A DNA stretch of 64,000 bases from Flavisolibacter ginsengisoli DSM 18119 (GTDB lineage: Bacteria > Bacteroidota > Bacteroidia > Chitinophagales > Chitinophagaceae). This document shows, in pieces, positions 35,399 to 44,344 of this stretch. A model generated the notes under the pieces. That model had not been told where the DNA came from, made no database searches, and worked only from the letters and a program-made list of their open reading frames with translations. The stretch is taken from the NCBI RefSeq assembly GCF_900129295.1, contig NZ_FQUU01000001.1, positions 310,001 to 374,000 of the forward strand. The letters run 5' to 3'. Every line of letters starts with the position of its first letter. The first letter of the stretch is position 1. The position numbers and the translations under genes were made by a program.

Positions 35399-35502
35399 GG
35401 ATGTCCCGAAGATATCCCGAGGATATCCCGAGGATAAGCCGAGGATAAGCCGACTCTTATAGAGTCGGGCTATCCTTGGGACATCTATGGCTTATGTATG
35501 GA
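35399..35502. repeat. Structured intergenic repeat, copy 2 of 3
   Basis: It has the same architecture as copy 1. Five 11-bp units start at 35400, here with GATAAGCCGAG as unit 4, followed by the hairpin CCGACTCT-TAT-AGAGTCGG. Inverted units GTCGGGCTATC, CTTGGGACATC and TATGGCTTATG end at 35496. The GACATC unit restores pairing with the first GATGTCCC unit. Confidence 0.88.
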
Positions 35503-35611
35503 ATATCATTGGGTTATGGTGGAGAGTGTTAACCTAACTGCTTAAGAATGGTTTGCCATAAAAAAAGTCCTTGGCATGGAATTCTTATTTTTATCTAAAT
35601 AATTGATTTTC

Positions 35612-37420
35612 ATGAGGAAGTTATTTCTATTGCTATTCGTTACCCTTAGTTATACCATATCGTGGGCCCAACAGGTACGTTATGATTTCGCTGCACCTAA
35701 TGCAGCTCACCACGAAGCTGAGATCACACTCACAATTTCTGGCATTAGGCAAGGCCCTGCAATCTTCCGCATGAGCCGCTCCTCTCCCGGCCGTTATGCC
35801 ACACATGAATTTGGGAAAAATGTATATAATGTATCGGCAGCAGATGGAAATGGAAAAACACTAACAGTAATAAAAACTGACGGTGATGTATATACGGTAC
35901 CGAATCATAAAGGGCAAATTGTTCTGCATTATACCCTTTATGGAAATTATGCCGATGGCACTTATGCAAGCATTGACCAAACGGGTTACCATCTGAATAT
36001 GCCCGCAAGCTTTATGTGGGTAAAAGGGTTGGAAAATGCGCCCATCACCATCCATTTTTCCGATGTTGACAAAAGCTGGAAGATCGCTACACAGCTAAAG
36101 CCTTCCGGAGAGGCCAATACTTTTACAGCTTCGGGATTACAATATTTCATGGATTCTCCTGTCAAGATCGGTAAGCTGCATACCAGGGAATGGAAGGTGA
36201 CCAATCCTGACCATAAGACCTACACCTTCAAGCTGGCGCTGGAAGCAGAAGCATCTGAATCGCTGGTTGATTCCTTCACCCAAAAACTACAGCTTATTGT
36301 AAAAGAAGCACAGGCCGTGTTTGGAGAAGTGCCTGCTTATGATAATGGAAGCTATACATTTATTGCCAGCTTAAACCCTTATGTGCACGGAGATGGCATG
36401 GAACACCGCAATTCAACTATGATTACCAGTGGCCGGGTATTCACCGGAGCTAATAGTTTCCTGGGCACTTTTGCTCATGAATTTTTTCACTGCTGGAATG
36501 TGGAACGAATACGCCCCAAATCGCTTGAGCCCTTCAATTTTGAAAAGAGCAATATGAGTGAAGGCCTGTGGGTGGCTGAAGGGTTCACTCAATATTACGG
36601 ATTGCTCTTAATGAGAAGAGCAGGTTTAACCCCTGATTCTATTTTCACCCTGCAAATGGCTTCCCTTGTCAATGCAAAGGAAAACACGCCAGGGGGGAAA
36701 TATTATACTCCCCTTGAAAACAGCCAGCGTGCGGTATTTGTAGATGCAGGTGTTTCTGTTGACAGGACCAATTACCCAAACATGTTTACTTCTTATTATT
36801 CTCATGGTGGCGCATTAGCACTTGCGCTGGATATGGAACTGCGGGATAGGCCCGGCAAATCGCTGGATGGGTTTATGCGTGAACTCTGGAAGCGCTTTGG
36901 CAAAACTGAAAAACCATATACTATGAATGGCTTACAGGATGCATTGGCTGCTTATACGAATGCTGATTTTGCTAAAGTATTTTTTACAAAATATGTATAC
37001 GGGCATGCTTCCATTGATTATAGAAAGCTATTATCAAAAGCAGGTCTTGAAGTTTCAAGTACAGGTGCAGTAGCTGACATTACAGGCAGTACACGTTTGG
37101 AAACAGAAAAGGGCAAACTGGTAGTTGCAGATAATACCATTCGCGATACCCCCTTGTATGATGCAGGTGTGGATGCTGGGGATGAATTAACAGAATTAGA
37201 TGGTGAGGCACTTCATAATGAACAGGATTTAGAAAGTATCTTGTCAAGGCACAAAGCTGGCGAACAGTTGAAACTGGTTTATAAGCACCGCAATGCGTTA
37301 ATTGAAACCAGCATAAAATTGAAAGGCAATACTGTGTTGAATGTTATCCCATCCAACAAGCTTAATACTTCCGGGAATGAAAAATTAAAATCCGATTGGC
37401 AATCATCAAGGGCAAAGTAA
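35612..37420 (+). CDS. M61 family glycyl aminopeptidase with PDZ domain
   Basis: The ATG at 35612 (MRKLFLLLFVTLS) begins a signal peptide ending SWAQ; a TTG three codons upstream is rejected. The 602-residue protein has an N-terminal beta domain (about 20-190) and a thermolysin-like peptidase domain. The zinc motif is HEFFH (289-293), with Glu323 in WVAEGFTQYY as third ligand. GDGMEHRNSTMI is the M61 signature just before it. A PDZ domain (about 505-570, VDAGDELTELDGEAL) ends the protein. M61 peptidases prefer N-terminal Gly or Ala. It acts in the periplasm. Confidence 0.92.
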   Translation: MRKLFLLLFVTLSYTISWAQQVRYDFAAPNAAHHEAEITLTISGIRQGPAIFRMSRSSPGRYATHEFGKNVYNVSAADGNGKTLTVIKTDGDVYTVPNHKGQIVLHYTLYGNYADGTYASIDQTGYHLNMPASFMWVKGLENAPITIHFSDVDKSWKIATQLKPSGEANTFTASGLQYFMDSPVKIGKLHTREWKVTNPDHKTYTFKLALEAEASESLVDSFTQKLQLIVKEAQAVFGEVPAYDNGSYTFIASLNPYVHGDGMEHRNSTMITSGRVFTGANSFLGTFAHEFFHCWNVERIRPKSLEPFNFEKSNMSEGLWVAEGFTQYYGLLLMRRAGLTPDSIFTLQMASLVNAKENTPGGKYYTPLENSQRAVFVDAGVSVDRTNYPNMFTSYYSHGGALALALDMELRDRPGKSLDGFMRELWKRFGKTEKPYTMNGLQDALAAYTNADFAKVFFTKYVYGHASIDYRKLLSKAGLEVSSTGAVADITGSTRLETEKGKLVVADNTIRDTPLYDAGVDAGDELTELDGEALHNEQDLESILSRHKAGEQLKLVYKHRNALIETSIKLKGNTVLNVIPSNKLNTSGNEKLKSDWQSSRAK

Positions 37421-37582
37421 AAACAGAAAACATAAAAAGATAATGCAAATGCATCCAGCGTAAATTATTAACCACGAAGGAGAAGAAAAGCGACCCCTAT
37501 GTAAAACACTCGCATTTAAGCATAAACTTTGTTTAGCATTCCAGGGACAGGTTATATATAGAAAGGCTTTAAAAAGTGCCAG

Positions 37583-38827
37583 ATGAAATTACCAGGTGGT
37601 TTAAAAGCATTGCATTATTATAATTTCCGGCTATATTTTTCAGGACAGGCTATTTCATTGATAGGTACCTGGATGCAACGTATAGCCGTGAATTGGCTGG
37701 TATATACGGTGACGCATTCAGCTTTTATGCTCGGCCTTGTTGCTTTTGCGGGACAGATACCGATGTTGATATTATCACCCTATGCCGGAGCCTTTGTTGA
37801 CCGTCATAGCCGTTATCGTACGTTATTAGTTACACAGATAGCATCAATGGTGCAGGCAGGCCTCCTGGCCCTTATCGTATTGACAGGCTTTTATAATATT
37901 CCTGCCATTATCTTTTTAAGTGTGCTGTTGGGTGTGATCAATGCATTTGATACTCCTGCCCGGCAATCGCTCATGATAGTACTTGTAGAAAACAAGGGCG
38001 ACCTTCCCAATGCCATTGCACTGAATTCCTCGATGGTAACCCTGGCGCGGCTCATTGGCCCCGCGCTTGCTGGTATCCTGCTAAGCAGCTTTGGTGAAGG
38101 TGTTTGTTTTCTTGTCAATTTCCTGAGTTTTATTGCAGTCATCCTATCGCTGCTTTTGATGAAAATTAAGGTGCCGGAACGTAAAAAACATACTGAACCC
38201 ATATGGAAAGGATTAGTGGAAGGGTTTAATTACATGAAAAAGCATAGGGGCATCAGTTCTGCAATTGGTTTAATGGCGTTGACAAGCCTGATCGTAATGC
38301 CTTATTCCAATCTGTTCCCGGTGTTTGCCCAAACCATTTTCAAAGGCAATGTCACCACCTTCAGCTGGCTTAACAGCATATCTGGTTTAGGAGCCCTTTT
38401 TGGAGCTATTTATATGACCACTATCAAGCCTGGAAAAAGCCTGTTGCGCATCATCGTTTTATCAAGCCTGCTTTTATCTGTATCCCTGATGTTTTTTGCA
38501 TATAGCCATTCCCTGCTTGCTGCCCTCATTTTCATACTGGTGGGTGAAAGCGGCATGCTGGCACAGATAGCTGCTACCAACACCTATGTGCAAACGAATG
38601 TTGATGAACATATGCGGGGAAGAGTTATCAGTTATTACGTTATGGCTTTCCAGGGCATGCAGCCAATAGGAAGCTTATTGGTTGGCTGGTCAGCACATGC
38701 AGGAAGTGCACAGGCAACAGTTTTCCTGGAAGGATTGGCAGGTGTTGTCATTGCCTTGTTGTTTATCCCCGCTTTGAAAAGAGTTAAAAGAATGTCCCTG
38801 GAAAAACAACTGCACCGTAACAACTGA
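37583..38827 (+). CDS. MFS transporter (EntS/MFS_3-type exporter)
   Basis: The 414-residue protein has 12 predicted membrane helices. The segment between helices 2 and 3, AGAFVDRHSRYRTLLV, is the MFS motif A (G-x-x-x-D-R-x-x-R). The halves are linked by the MKIKVPERKKHTEPIWKGLVEGF loop. HMRGRVISYYVMAFQGMQPIGSLLVG near the end is typical of the EntS/DUF894-like group that exports siderophores or drugs. The substrate is unknown. It is followed 61 bases later by a Crp/Fnr regulator on the same strand. Confidence 0.9.
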   Translation: MKLPGGLKALHYYNFRLYFSGQAISLIGTWMQRIAVNWLVYTVTHSAFMLGLVAFAGQIPMLILSPYAGAFVDRHSRYRTLLVTQIASMVQAGLLALIVLTGFYNIPAIIFLSVLLGVINAFDTPARQSLMIVLVENKGDLPNAIALNSSMVTLARLIGPALAGILLSSFGEGVCFLVNFLSFIAVILSLLLMKIKVPERKKHTEPIWKGLVEGFNYMKKHRGISSAIGLMALTSLIVMPYSNLFPVFAQTIFKGNVTTFSWLNSISGLGALFGAIYMTTIKPGKSLLRIIVLSSLLLSVSLMFFAYSHSLLAALIFILVGESGMLAQIAATNTYVQTNVDEHMRGRVISYYVMAFQGMQPIGSLLVGWSAHAGSAQATVFLEGLAGVVIALLFIPALKRVKRMSLEKQLHRNN

Positions 38828-38888
38828 TCATAGCTCCCTGTCAATAAGATGCTATTATCTTTTCTAACTTTAGGAAAAGCATCTAACC

Positions 38889-39485
38889 ATGAGCGACGAA
38901 GATAAAAAGAAGTTGCACCTATTCTTTGAACAAAGTGGATTCATCAATGCTTTAAAAGCGAGAGAAATTGGTGAATTTTTTAATCAAAGAAAAATTGATA
39001 AGAACCAGCTATTTTTAAAAGAAGGACAGGTAAATAATGAATACCTTATCCTGGAGGAAGGGTGCATGCGGGCATATACTTATGATGTTACAGGAATGGA
39101 AGTAACTACTGCATTTTATGAAGCAATAGAACCTGTCTTTGAAGTAGCCTCCTATTTTAACCGTACGCCTTCAAGAGAAAACATCCAGGCTTTAACAAGC
39201 TGCAAAGGTTGGAGTATCAGTTATGAGAAACTGAATTACATTTTTCATGCTATACCCGAGTTCAGGGAATTTGGCAGGTCAATACTGGTGAAGGGCTTTG
39301 CCGGTTTGAAAGTCAGGATGCTCTCTATGATCACTGAAACAGCAGAAGAAAGATATACTGGATTATTAACCGCTAAGCCCGGGATATTTCAATATGCTCC
39401 ACTAAAATATATTGCTTCCTATCTTGGCGTTACTGACACTTCCTTAAGCAGGATAAGAAAAGAAAGAATGAAAAAAATCAATTAG
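38889..39485 (+). CDS. Crp/Fnr family transcriptional regulator
   Basis: The 198-residue protein has an N-terminal cNMP-type beta-roll (about 25-120; FLKEGQVNNEYLILEEGCMRAYTYD) and a C-terminal helix-turn-helix (about 165-195; KYIASYLGVTDTSLSRIRKER). It lacks the Cys cluster of FNR. The phosphate-binding cassette (RE-S of CRP) is not recognisable, so cAMP is not assured. Bacteroidota members often regulate neighbouring genes. A perfect palindrome (39523-39540) lies between this gene and the following membrane-protein gene. Confidence 0.88.
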   Translation: MSDEDKKKLHLFFEQSGFINALKAREIGEFFNQRKIDKNQLFLKEGQVNNEYLILEEGCMRAYTYDVTGMEVTTAFYEAIEPVFEVASYFNRTPSRENIQALTSCKGWSISYEKLNYIFHAIPEFREFGRSILVKGFAGLKVRMLSMITETAEERYTGLLTAKPGIFQYAPLKYIASYLGVTDTSLSRIRKERMKKIN

Positions 39486-39522
39486 TCCATCGAATTATTT
39501 CAATTTTATTGGAGCAGTTAAT

Positions 39523-39540
39523 TCTTGCCATTTGGCAAGA
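39523..39540. promoter_or_regulatory. 18-bp palindrome, candidate operator
   Basis: TCTTGCCA-TT-TGGCAAGA is a perfect 8-bp inverted repeat centred 55 bases upstream of the membrane protein's ATG (39587) and 46 bases after the regulator's stop. A dimeric regulator site for the Crp/Fnr protein is plausible; a short terminator is the alternative. Confidence 0.45.
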
Positions 39541-39586
39541 GAAATGAATTTGAACTTTAATTCCTTTGTTGTATAAATATTCATTT

Positions 39587-40297
39587 ATGCAACACTTACC
39601 TTTCTGGCTGCCACTCCTTTTCATACTGATCACATTTTGCACCATCAGTGTATTCTATTTCGCTTCAGGCAAACGAACAATTTTTCTTGTTATCATTCTA
39701 TGCTTCCTCCTGGTAGAAGCTGGTCTGGGCCTCTCAGGCTTTTTTACAAAAACAGCTGGCATACCTCCAAGACTGGCTTTGCTTGTCCTACCTCCCCTAT
39801 TATTCATTATTGGCCTGTTCATTTCCTCAAAAGGACGTTCTTTTATTGATAGTTTGAATATGGCAACACTCACCATTTTACATACCATCAGGATAGGGGT
39901 TGAGATAGTGTTATTTGGCTTGTTTCTTTATAAGGCAGTACCCGGGTTAATGACATTTGAAGGCAGGAATATGGATATCATTTCAGGCCTTTCCGCTCCC
40001 ATTGTTTATTATTTTGGGTATAAAAAAGCCAAGCTACCTTCAGCAGTCATTCTTGGTTGGAACCTGCTTTGCCTGGCCATATTGCTCTTTACAGTTATCA
40101 ATGCTATTTTATCTGCACCTACACCTCTGCAACAATTGGCTTTTGATCAGCCAATGATCGCCATTCTGTATTTTCCATTTGTATGGCTGCCGGGAATAGT
40201 AGTACCTCTTGTTATACTATCACATCTTTCTGCAATTAGACAACTGGTAAAGTCATTACTATTAAAAAAGCAAACAAGGGTAACATTGGCCATTTAA
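39587..40297 (+). CDS. Seven-helix integral membrane protein of unknown function
   Basis: The ATG at 39587 (MQHLPFWLPLLF) is preferred to a TTG seven codons upstream. The 236-residue protein has about seven hydrophobic segments joined by short loops, with a conserved-looking VPGLMTFEGRNMDIISGLSAPIVYYFGYKK in the middle and a short basic tail. I cannot assign a family. Its spacer carries a palindrome, and it follows the Crp/Fnr gene on the same strand, which suggests a regulatory pair. Confidence 0.7.
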   Translation: MQHLPFWLPLLFILITFCTISVFYFASGKRTIFLVIILCFLLVEAGLGLSGFFTKTAGIPPRLALLVLPPLLFIIGLFISSKGRSFIDSLNMATLTILHTIRIGVEIVLFGLFLYKAVPGLMTFEGRNMDIISGLSAPIVYYFGYKKAKLPSAVILGWNLLCLAILLFTVINAILSAPTPLQQLAFDQPMIAILYFPFVWLPGIVVPLVILSHLSAIRQLVKSLLLKKQTRVTLAI

Positions 40298-40310
40298 AGC
40301 AATGCCAGGA

Positions 40311-40781
40311 TCAATTTAATTTCCAGATGGTATAATTTAATATGCCGGCAAAACTGACCCAGGATATATAGGGTACTAATAACCAGGCGGCAGTTTTATT
40401 GATTTGGGAAAAGAGGATTATAGTCACCAGCAAACAAATCCAAAGCAATACGATATCAATAAAAGCCAGTCCTATCTGGTGTTGATTGAAGAAAATAAAG
40501 GACCAACAGAAATTAAAAAATAATTGTAATGCAAAAAAGACCAGTGCCACTCTTTTTTCGTCTACCGGCTTATCATTCTTCCATACCAGGTATAGCGCAA
40601 TGCCCATAAGGATATACAGTATTGTCCATACGGGACCAAAAACCCAATTTGGCGGGTTCCATGAAGGGGTTTTAATGGACCTGTACCAGGTACCTGTCCC
40701 AGTAGCTGTAAAATAACCTGCAATTGCTGCCACTACCAGGGGAATGGCTATTGATATAACGAGTTTGGTTGTGTTATTCAT
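40311..40781 (-). CDS. TspO/MBR family protein
   Basis: The 156-residue five-helix membrane protein matches TspO. IAGYFTATGTGTWYRSIKTPSWNPPNWVFGPVWTILYILMGIALYLVW covers helices 1-2 with the W-x-P-P-x-x-x-F-x-x-V-W-T motif, and PYISWVSFAGILNYTIWKLN is the conserved last helix. TspO binds porphyrins and helps regulate tetrapyrrole or light and stress responses. It converges with the preceding membrane-protein gene with only 13 bases between stops. Confidence 0.93.
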   Translation of the reverse strand: MNNTTKLVISIAIPLVVAAIAGYFTATGTGTWYRSIKTPSWNPPNWVFGPVWTILYILMGIALYLVWKNDKPVDEKRVALVFFALQLFFNFCWSFIFFNQHQIGLAFIDIVLLWICLLVTIILFSQINKTAAWLLVPYISWVSFAGILNYTIWKLN

Positions 40782-40884
40782 ATCCGTGACGATAAATTTA
40801 ATACAATCGAATAGAAGAATTGTTTATTGTCCTGCCAGATAATGAGCAGAACTGAAACAAAACCCGGATTGAAAAAGTGTTGCT

Positions 40885-40952
40885 ATTCCACAATTTGTCA
40901 TGGAATGATTGTTTATACATTTTGTGGAATAAAAAATCAATGGATAAACAAT
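40885..40952. promoter_or_regulatory. Interleaved inverted repeats upstream of the DUF4397 lipoprotein
   Basis: ATTCCACAA (40885-40893) pairs with TTGTGGAAT (40922-40930), and ATTGTTTAT (40908-40916) pairs with ATAAACAAT (40944-40952). Two 9-bp perfect repeats interlock about 100 bases upstream of the ATG at 41053, in the divergent TspO/DUF4397 spacer. Confidence 0.45.
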
Positions 40953-41052
40953 ATTATGTACACCACAATAAATCTTCTATTTTGATTAAAAAAAACATGC
41001 TAATCCTTCAACAATTTTTGATCCAGCGGTGTTATTCTGACAAATTAATCAT

Positions 41053-41748
41053 ATGAAAAGAATACTGTTGCACTCACTCCCATTACTATTATTAATAGGT
41101 TTTCTAACCTCCTGTTCAAAAGAAGATGATGTGATGGCACCTGCTACCGCCCGCGTGATGGTGGTGCATGCTTCACCCAATGCACCTGCTGTAGACGTAA
41201 GAGTAAATAACACTGTTGCCTTATCCAATGTGGCCTATCCTGTGAACAGCGCTTATACAAGTATCAATGCTGGCAGTACGAATTTAAAAGTGTCGCCAGC
41301 CGGATCCACCAATTATGTTATTGATGCTACTGTAGATCTGAAGAGTAATATGAACTATTCAGTATTTGCTATAGATTCAGTTTCTAAGATCAAGGCAGCG
41401 GTTGTTATGGACGATCTGACTGCACCAGCAACTGGAAAAGTACATGTGCGTTTTTTCCATTTCAGCCCTAATGCCCCGGCAGTGGATATTGCTGTAACCG
41501 GAGGACCAGTAGTGTTTTCAAACAGGATGTTCAATGACCAGGCAACAAACGCTTCTTTGTCCAATTTCACTCCTTTGGATGCTGGTACCTATAACCTCGA
41601 GGTTAGGCTGGCAGGAACCAATACTGTTGTATTAGCGCTCCCTAATGTAACGTTAACTGCAGGCAAGATCTACACTGTTTTTGCCAAAGGATTTGCAGGC
41701 GGAACTGGCATGCAGGCATTAGGTGCACAGATCATAGTAAATAACTAA
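41053..41748 (+). CDS. DUF4397 lipoprotein
   Basis: The 231-residue lipoprotein has lipobox FLTSC (Cys21). It carries two DUF4397-type units of about 100 residues. The first has RVMVVHASPNAPAVDVRVNN and the second VRFFHFSPNAPAVDIAVTGG, the signature segment being repeated once per unit. Each unit ends in YSVFAIDS or YTVFAKGF. These domains are immunoglobulin-like and stick to surfaces or other proteins. Its location is probably the outer membrane. A moderate hairpin follows. Confidence 0.92.
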   Translation: MKRILLHSLPLLLLIGFLTSCSKEDDVMAPATARVMVVHASPNAPAVDVRVNNTVALSNVAYPVNSAYTSINAGSTNLKVSPAGSTNYVIDATVDLKSNMNYSVFAIDSVSKIKAAVVMDDLTAPATGKVHVRFFHFSPNAPAVDIAVTGGPVVFSNRMFNDQATNASLSNFTPLDAGTYNLEVRLAGTNTVVLALPNVTLTAGKIYTVFAKGFAGGTGMQALGAQIIVNN

Positions 41749-41771
41749 TTATCCTTATTATCTAGCTATTG

Positions 41772-41792
41772 TGCCCCGCTTTATGTGGGGCA
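41772..41792 (+). terminator. Possible terminator
   Basis: TGCCCC and GGGGCA form a 6-bp G/C stem with a 9-base loop, 23 bases after the DUF4397 stop. Only a weak T-run follows. Confidence 0.45.
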
Positions 41793-41893
41793 TAGTACTA
41801 TATGATATTTATTTTTATACTGACCATCATCTGTCCTTATTATAACCAAAATCATAGATTACGGGTGTGTCTCCTACTACCTTTACACCCTAT

Positions 41894-43090
41894 ATGGAAT
41901 ACTATAAACAATCATTGGCACTTCATAAGCGCCTGGAAGGTAAAATTGAAACAGCCATTAAAATTGATATAGAAACCAAAGAAGATCTTTCACTTTTATA
42001 CTCGCCGGGTGTAGCCCAGCCCTGCATCGAGATTTCCAAAGACCCTTCCACTGTATATGATTATACGCTTAAAGGGAATACCATAGCTATTGTATCCGAT
42101 GGCTCTGCCATCCTGGGCATAGGTAACCTTGGTGCCCTTGCAGCCATTCCGGTAATGGAAGGCAAGGCTATGCTATTCAAGAAATTTGGCGGTGTTAATG
42201 CTTTCCCTATTTGCCTGGATACGCAGGACACGGAAGAGATCATTGAAACCATCAGGAGAATAGCCCCTGTATTCGGTGGCATCAACCTGGAAGACATTTC
42301 TTCCCCACGTTGCTTTGAAATAGAAGAGCGCCTGCAAGACCTGGGCATACCAGTTTTTCATGATGACCAGCATGGAACAGCTATCGTAGTACTTGCTGGA
42401 CTTATTAATGCCTGTAAAGTGGTAGGTAAGAATATATCAGACCTGAAAGTGGTGATCAATGGAGCAGGAGCCGCAGGAATTGCCATTACAAAGATGCTCA
42501 AGTGCATTGGCTATGATGACACTATTGAATGCACACCTGTAAAAGATGTCATTGTTTGTGATACTAAAGGTATTATCCATAGTGGAAGAAAGGACCTCAA
42601 TAAAGTAAAGATTGGCCTGCTTGATTATACCAATACGAATGATATTTCCGGGACGCTGAAAGATGCTTTGAAAGATGCAGATGTATTTATTGGTGTGAGT
42701 GGACCAGGTATGCTGCATGAAAGTGAAGTGCATACAATGGCCCCGGATCCGATCATATTTGCCTGCGCTAACCCTACTCCTGAAATAACCCCTGAGGAAG
42801 CTTTCAAAGGTGGTGCTGCTATATTCGGTACTGGCCGAAGCGACCTGCCCAACCAGGTAAATAATGTGTTGGCCTTTCCTGGTTTGTTCCGTGGCGCGCT
42901 GAATGCAAAAGCAACCTGCATTACCCCGGGCATGAAACTGGCCGCAGCCTATGCTATTGCTGCCTGTGTGGAATTCCCAACAAAAGACAAGATCATTCCG
43001 TGCATTCTCGATCTGACTGTAGCTGATAAAGTGGCAGTTGCGGTCAGTGACGCATGGAAAGAATACCAGGAAGCCTTGCTTGTTGGATGA
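41894..43090 (+). CDS. NAD(P)-dependent malic enzyme
   Basis: The 398-residue enzyme oxidatively decarboxylates malate to pyruvate. The ATG at 41894 (MEYYKQSLALHKRLEGKIE) is chosen because it matches the start of short bacterial malic enzymes; a GTG at 41867 is the alternative. Visible motifs are YSPGVAQPC, SDGSAILGIGNLG, EGKAMLFKKFGGVNAFPI (catalytic Lys), the metal-binding INLEDISSPRCFEIE, FHDDQHGTA and the dinucleotide-binding GAGAAG (190-195). This is the single-domain type without a fused phosphotransacetylase domain. It stands alone. Confidence 0.93.
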   Translation: MEYYKQSLALHKRLEGKIETAIKIDIETKEDLSLLYSPGVAQPCIEISKDPSTVYDYTLKGNTIAIVSDGSAILGIGNLGALAAIPVMEGKAMLFKKFGGVNAFPICLDTQDTEEIIETIRRIAPVFGGINLEDISSPRCFEIEERLQDLGIPVFHDDQHGTAIVVLAGLINACKVVGKNISDLKVVINGAGAAGIAITKMLKCIGYDDTIECTPVKDVIVCDTKGIIHSGRKDLNKVKIGLLDYTNTNDISGTLKDALKDADVFIGVSGPGMLHESEVHTMAPDPIIFACANPTPEITPEEAFKGGAAIFGTGRSDLPNQVNNVLAFPGLFRGALNAKATCITPGMKLAAAYAIAACVEFPTKDKIIPCILDLTVADKVAVAVSDAWKEYQEALLVG

Positions 43091-43131
43091 ACATTTTACT
43101 AAATAAATAATTCTGCCTAATCAGACAGGAG

Positions 43132-43377
43132 CTAAGCTTGTTGCTCTATTGATTTACGTGCATAGGTTAAAGCTGCAACGGGAGATTCAAATAATTTAAT
43201 ATTCCCGTCTTCATCTTTGATAAACTCACCCCTATCCGATTCAACTTCAGGTTCATTGCTGAAAAAGCTCACAGTGAAATATTCTGTAGGTATGATTTGG
43301 GGGTTGGAACGTTCCACTTTATAAGGATCTACTTTTAACCAAACGTCCCTATCCCTGATGGTTTGTTTTTCTATCAT
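43132..43377 (-). CDS. Small conserved hypothetical protein
   Basis: The 81-residue soluble protein is acidic, with a strand-like core (PTEYFTVSFFSNEPEVESDRGEFIKDEDGNIKLF) and a C-terminal helix. I do not recognise a family. The frame has normal composition and a convincing spacing to both neighbours. It converges with malic enzyme. Confidence 0.6.
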   Translation of the reverse strand: MIEKQTIRDRDVWLKVDPYKVERSNPQIIPTEYFTVSFFSNEPEVESDRGEFIKDEDGNIKLFESPVAALTYARKSIEQQA

Positions 43378-43440
43378 AACTGTTTTAATAAAAAGTACAA
43401 AGTTGAGGCCATGTACATTCTTTCTTTAAAGTAATCAGAT

Positions 43441-44202
43441 CTACATCTTGGTCAAAAGGAATGCAGCCAGGAAGCCCAGCACCGTAATAATCCCAACAAA
43501 ATCATGTCCTTCTTCAAATGCTTCAGGCATCATAGTATTGGATAACATGGTAAGGATAGCTCCTGCGGCTACAGCTACAGTTGCTGATATCACCTCAGTA
43601 GAAAACATTCGGAATACAGAAAAGCCTACCAGGGAAGCTATCCCGGAAATAACAGCTATAGCTGACCAAACTGTGAAAATGTATTTAGCTGACCTGCCAG
43701 CCTTTTTCATACCCGCAGAACTTGACATTCCTTCAGGCAAATTGGAAAGGAAAATAGCAATAACAGCAGCCGTGCTAACTGCACCCCCAGCTATCATGCT
43801 TACCCCTATGGCAATTGATTCAGGAATTCCATCAATCAGTGCGCCTATTGCTATGGCCAGGCCACTCCCCGGATGTGACGATTCATCAGCTTGTTGTTCT
43901 CCAGACCTTTTCCGGTGCCGGGCTCCTTTTTTATTTACAAGGTAATTAGCCAGGGAATAGATCAATGCCCCTGAAACAAAACCAATGGCTGTAGCCGGAA
44001 ATCCACTCCTTTGAAAGGCCTCATCCATCAGGTCAAAAGCAAGTGCTGATATCAACACACCGCTACCAAATGCCATAACAAAAGCGATGATCCTTTTTGG
44101 CAAATCTGCCATATAGCCTGTGGCGGCCCCAATCACCAATGCAGAACCAGAAAGAAATCCCCAGAGGCTGGCTTTTAGCCATAATGGTAAAAAAAGGAGC
44201 AT
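43441..44202 (-). CDS. ZIP family metal transporter
   Basis: The 253-residue protein has about eight membrane helices and a His-containing loop (HRKRSGEQQADESSHPGSG) between the third and fourth. The metal-pathway helices carry IDGIPESIAIG (about residues 123-133) and SNLPEGMSSS (153-162), the PE-containing ZIP motifs; the usual HN of the first is DG here. It transports a divalent metal such as zinc, probably inward. It is not in an operon. Confidence 0.85.
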   Translation of the reverse strand: MLLFLPLWLKASLWGFLSGSALVIGAATGYMADLPKRIIAFVMAFGSGVLISALAFDLMDEAFQRSGFPATAIGFVSGALIYSLANYLVNKKGARHRKRSGEQQADESSHPGSGLAIAIGALIDGIPESIAIGVSMIAGGAVSTAAVIAIFLSNLPEGMSSSAGMKKAGRSAKYIFTVWSAIAVISGIASLVGFSVFRMFSTEVISATVAVAAGAILTMLSNTMMPEAFEEGHDFVGIITVLGFLAAFLLTKM

Positions 44203-44344
44203 AGTTTATGGATGGTGCAACAATACTAATGCCCCAGTTACAAGCTTTATAATGTAGTCTGAAAAAGACTGCTGGAAAATGAAGAAACCAGGCCTGATAG
44301 CCCGGCTTCTAAAAATAATGGTTAAGGGTGCGGAAATGCTTTTA

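Noticed and set aside
43448-43945. 165-codon plus-strand frame
   Set aside because: It is the antisense shadow of the ZIP transporter, which has clear family motifs.
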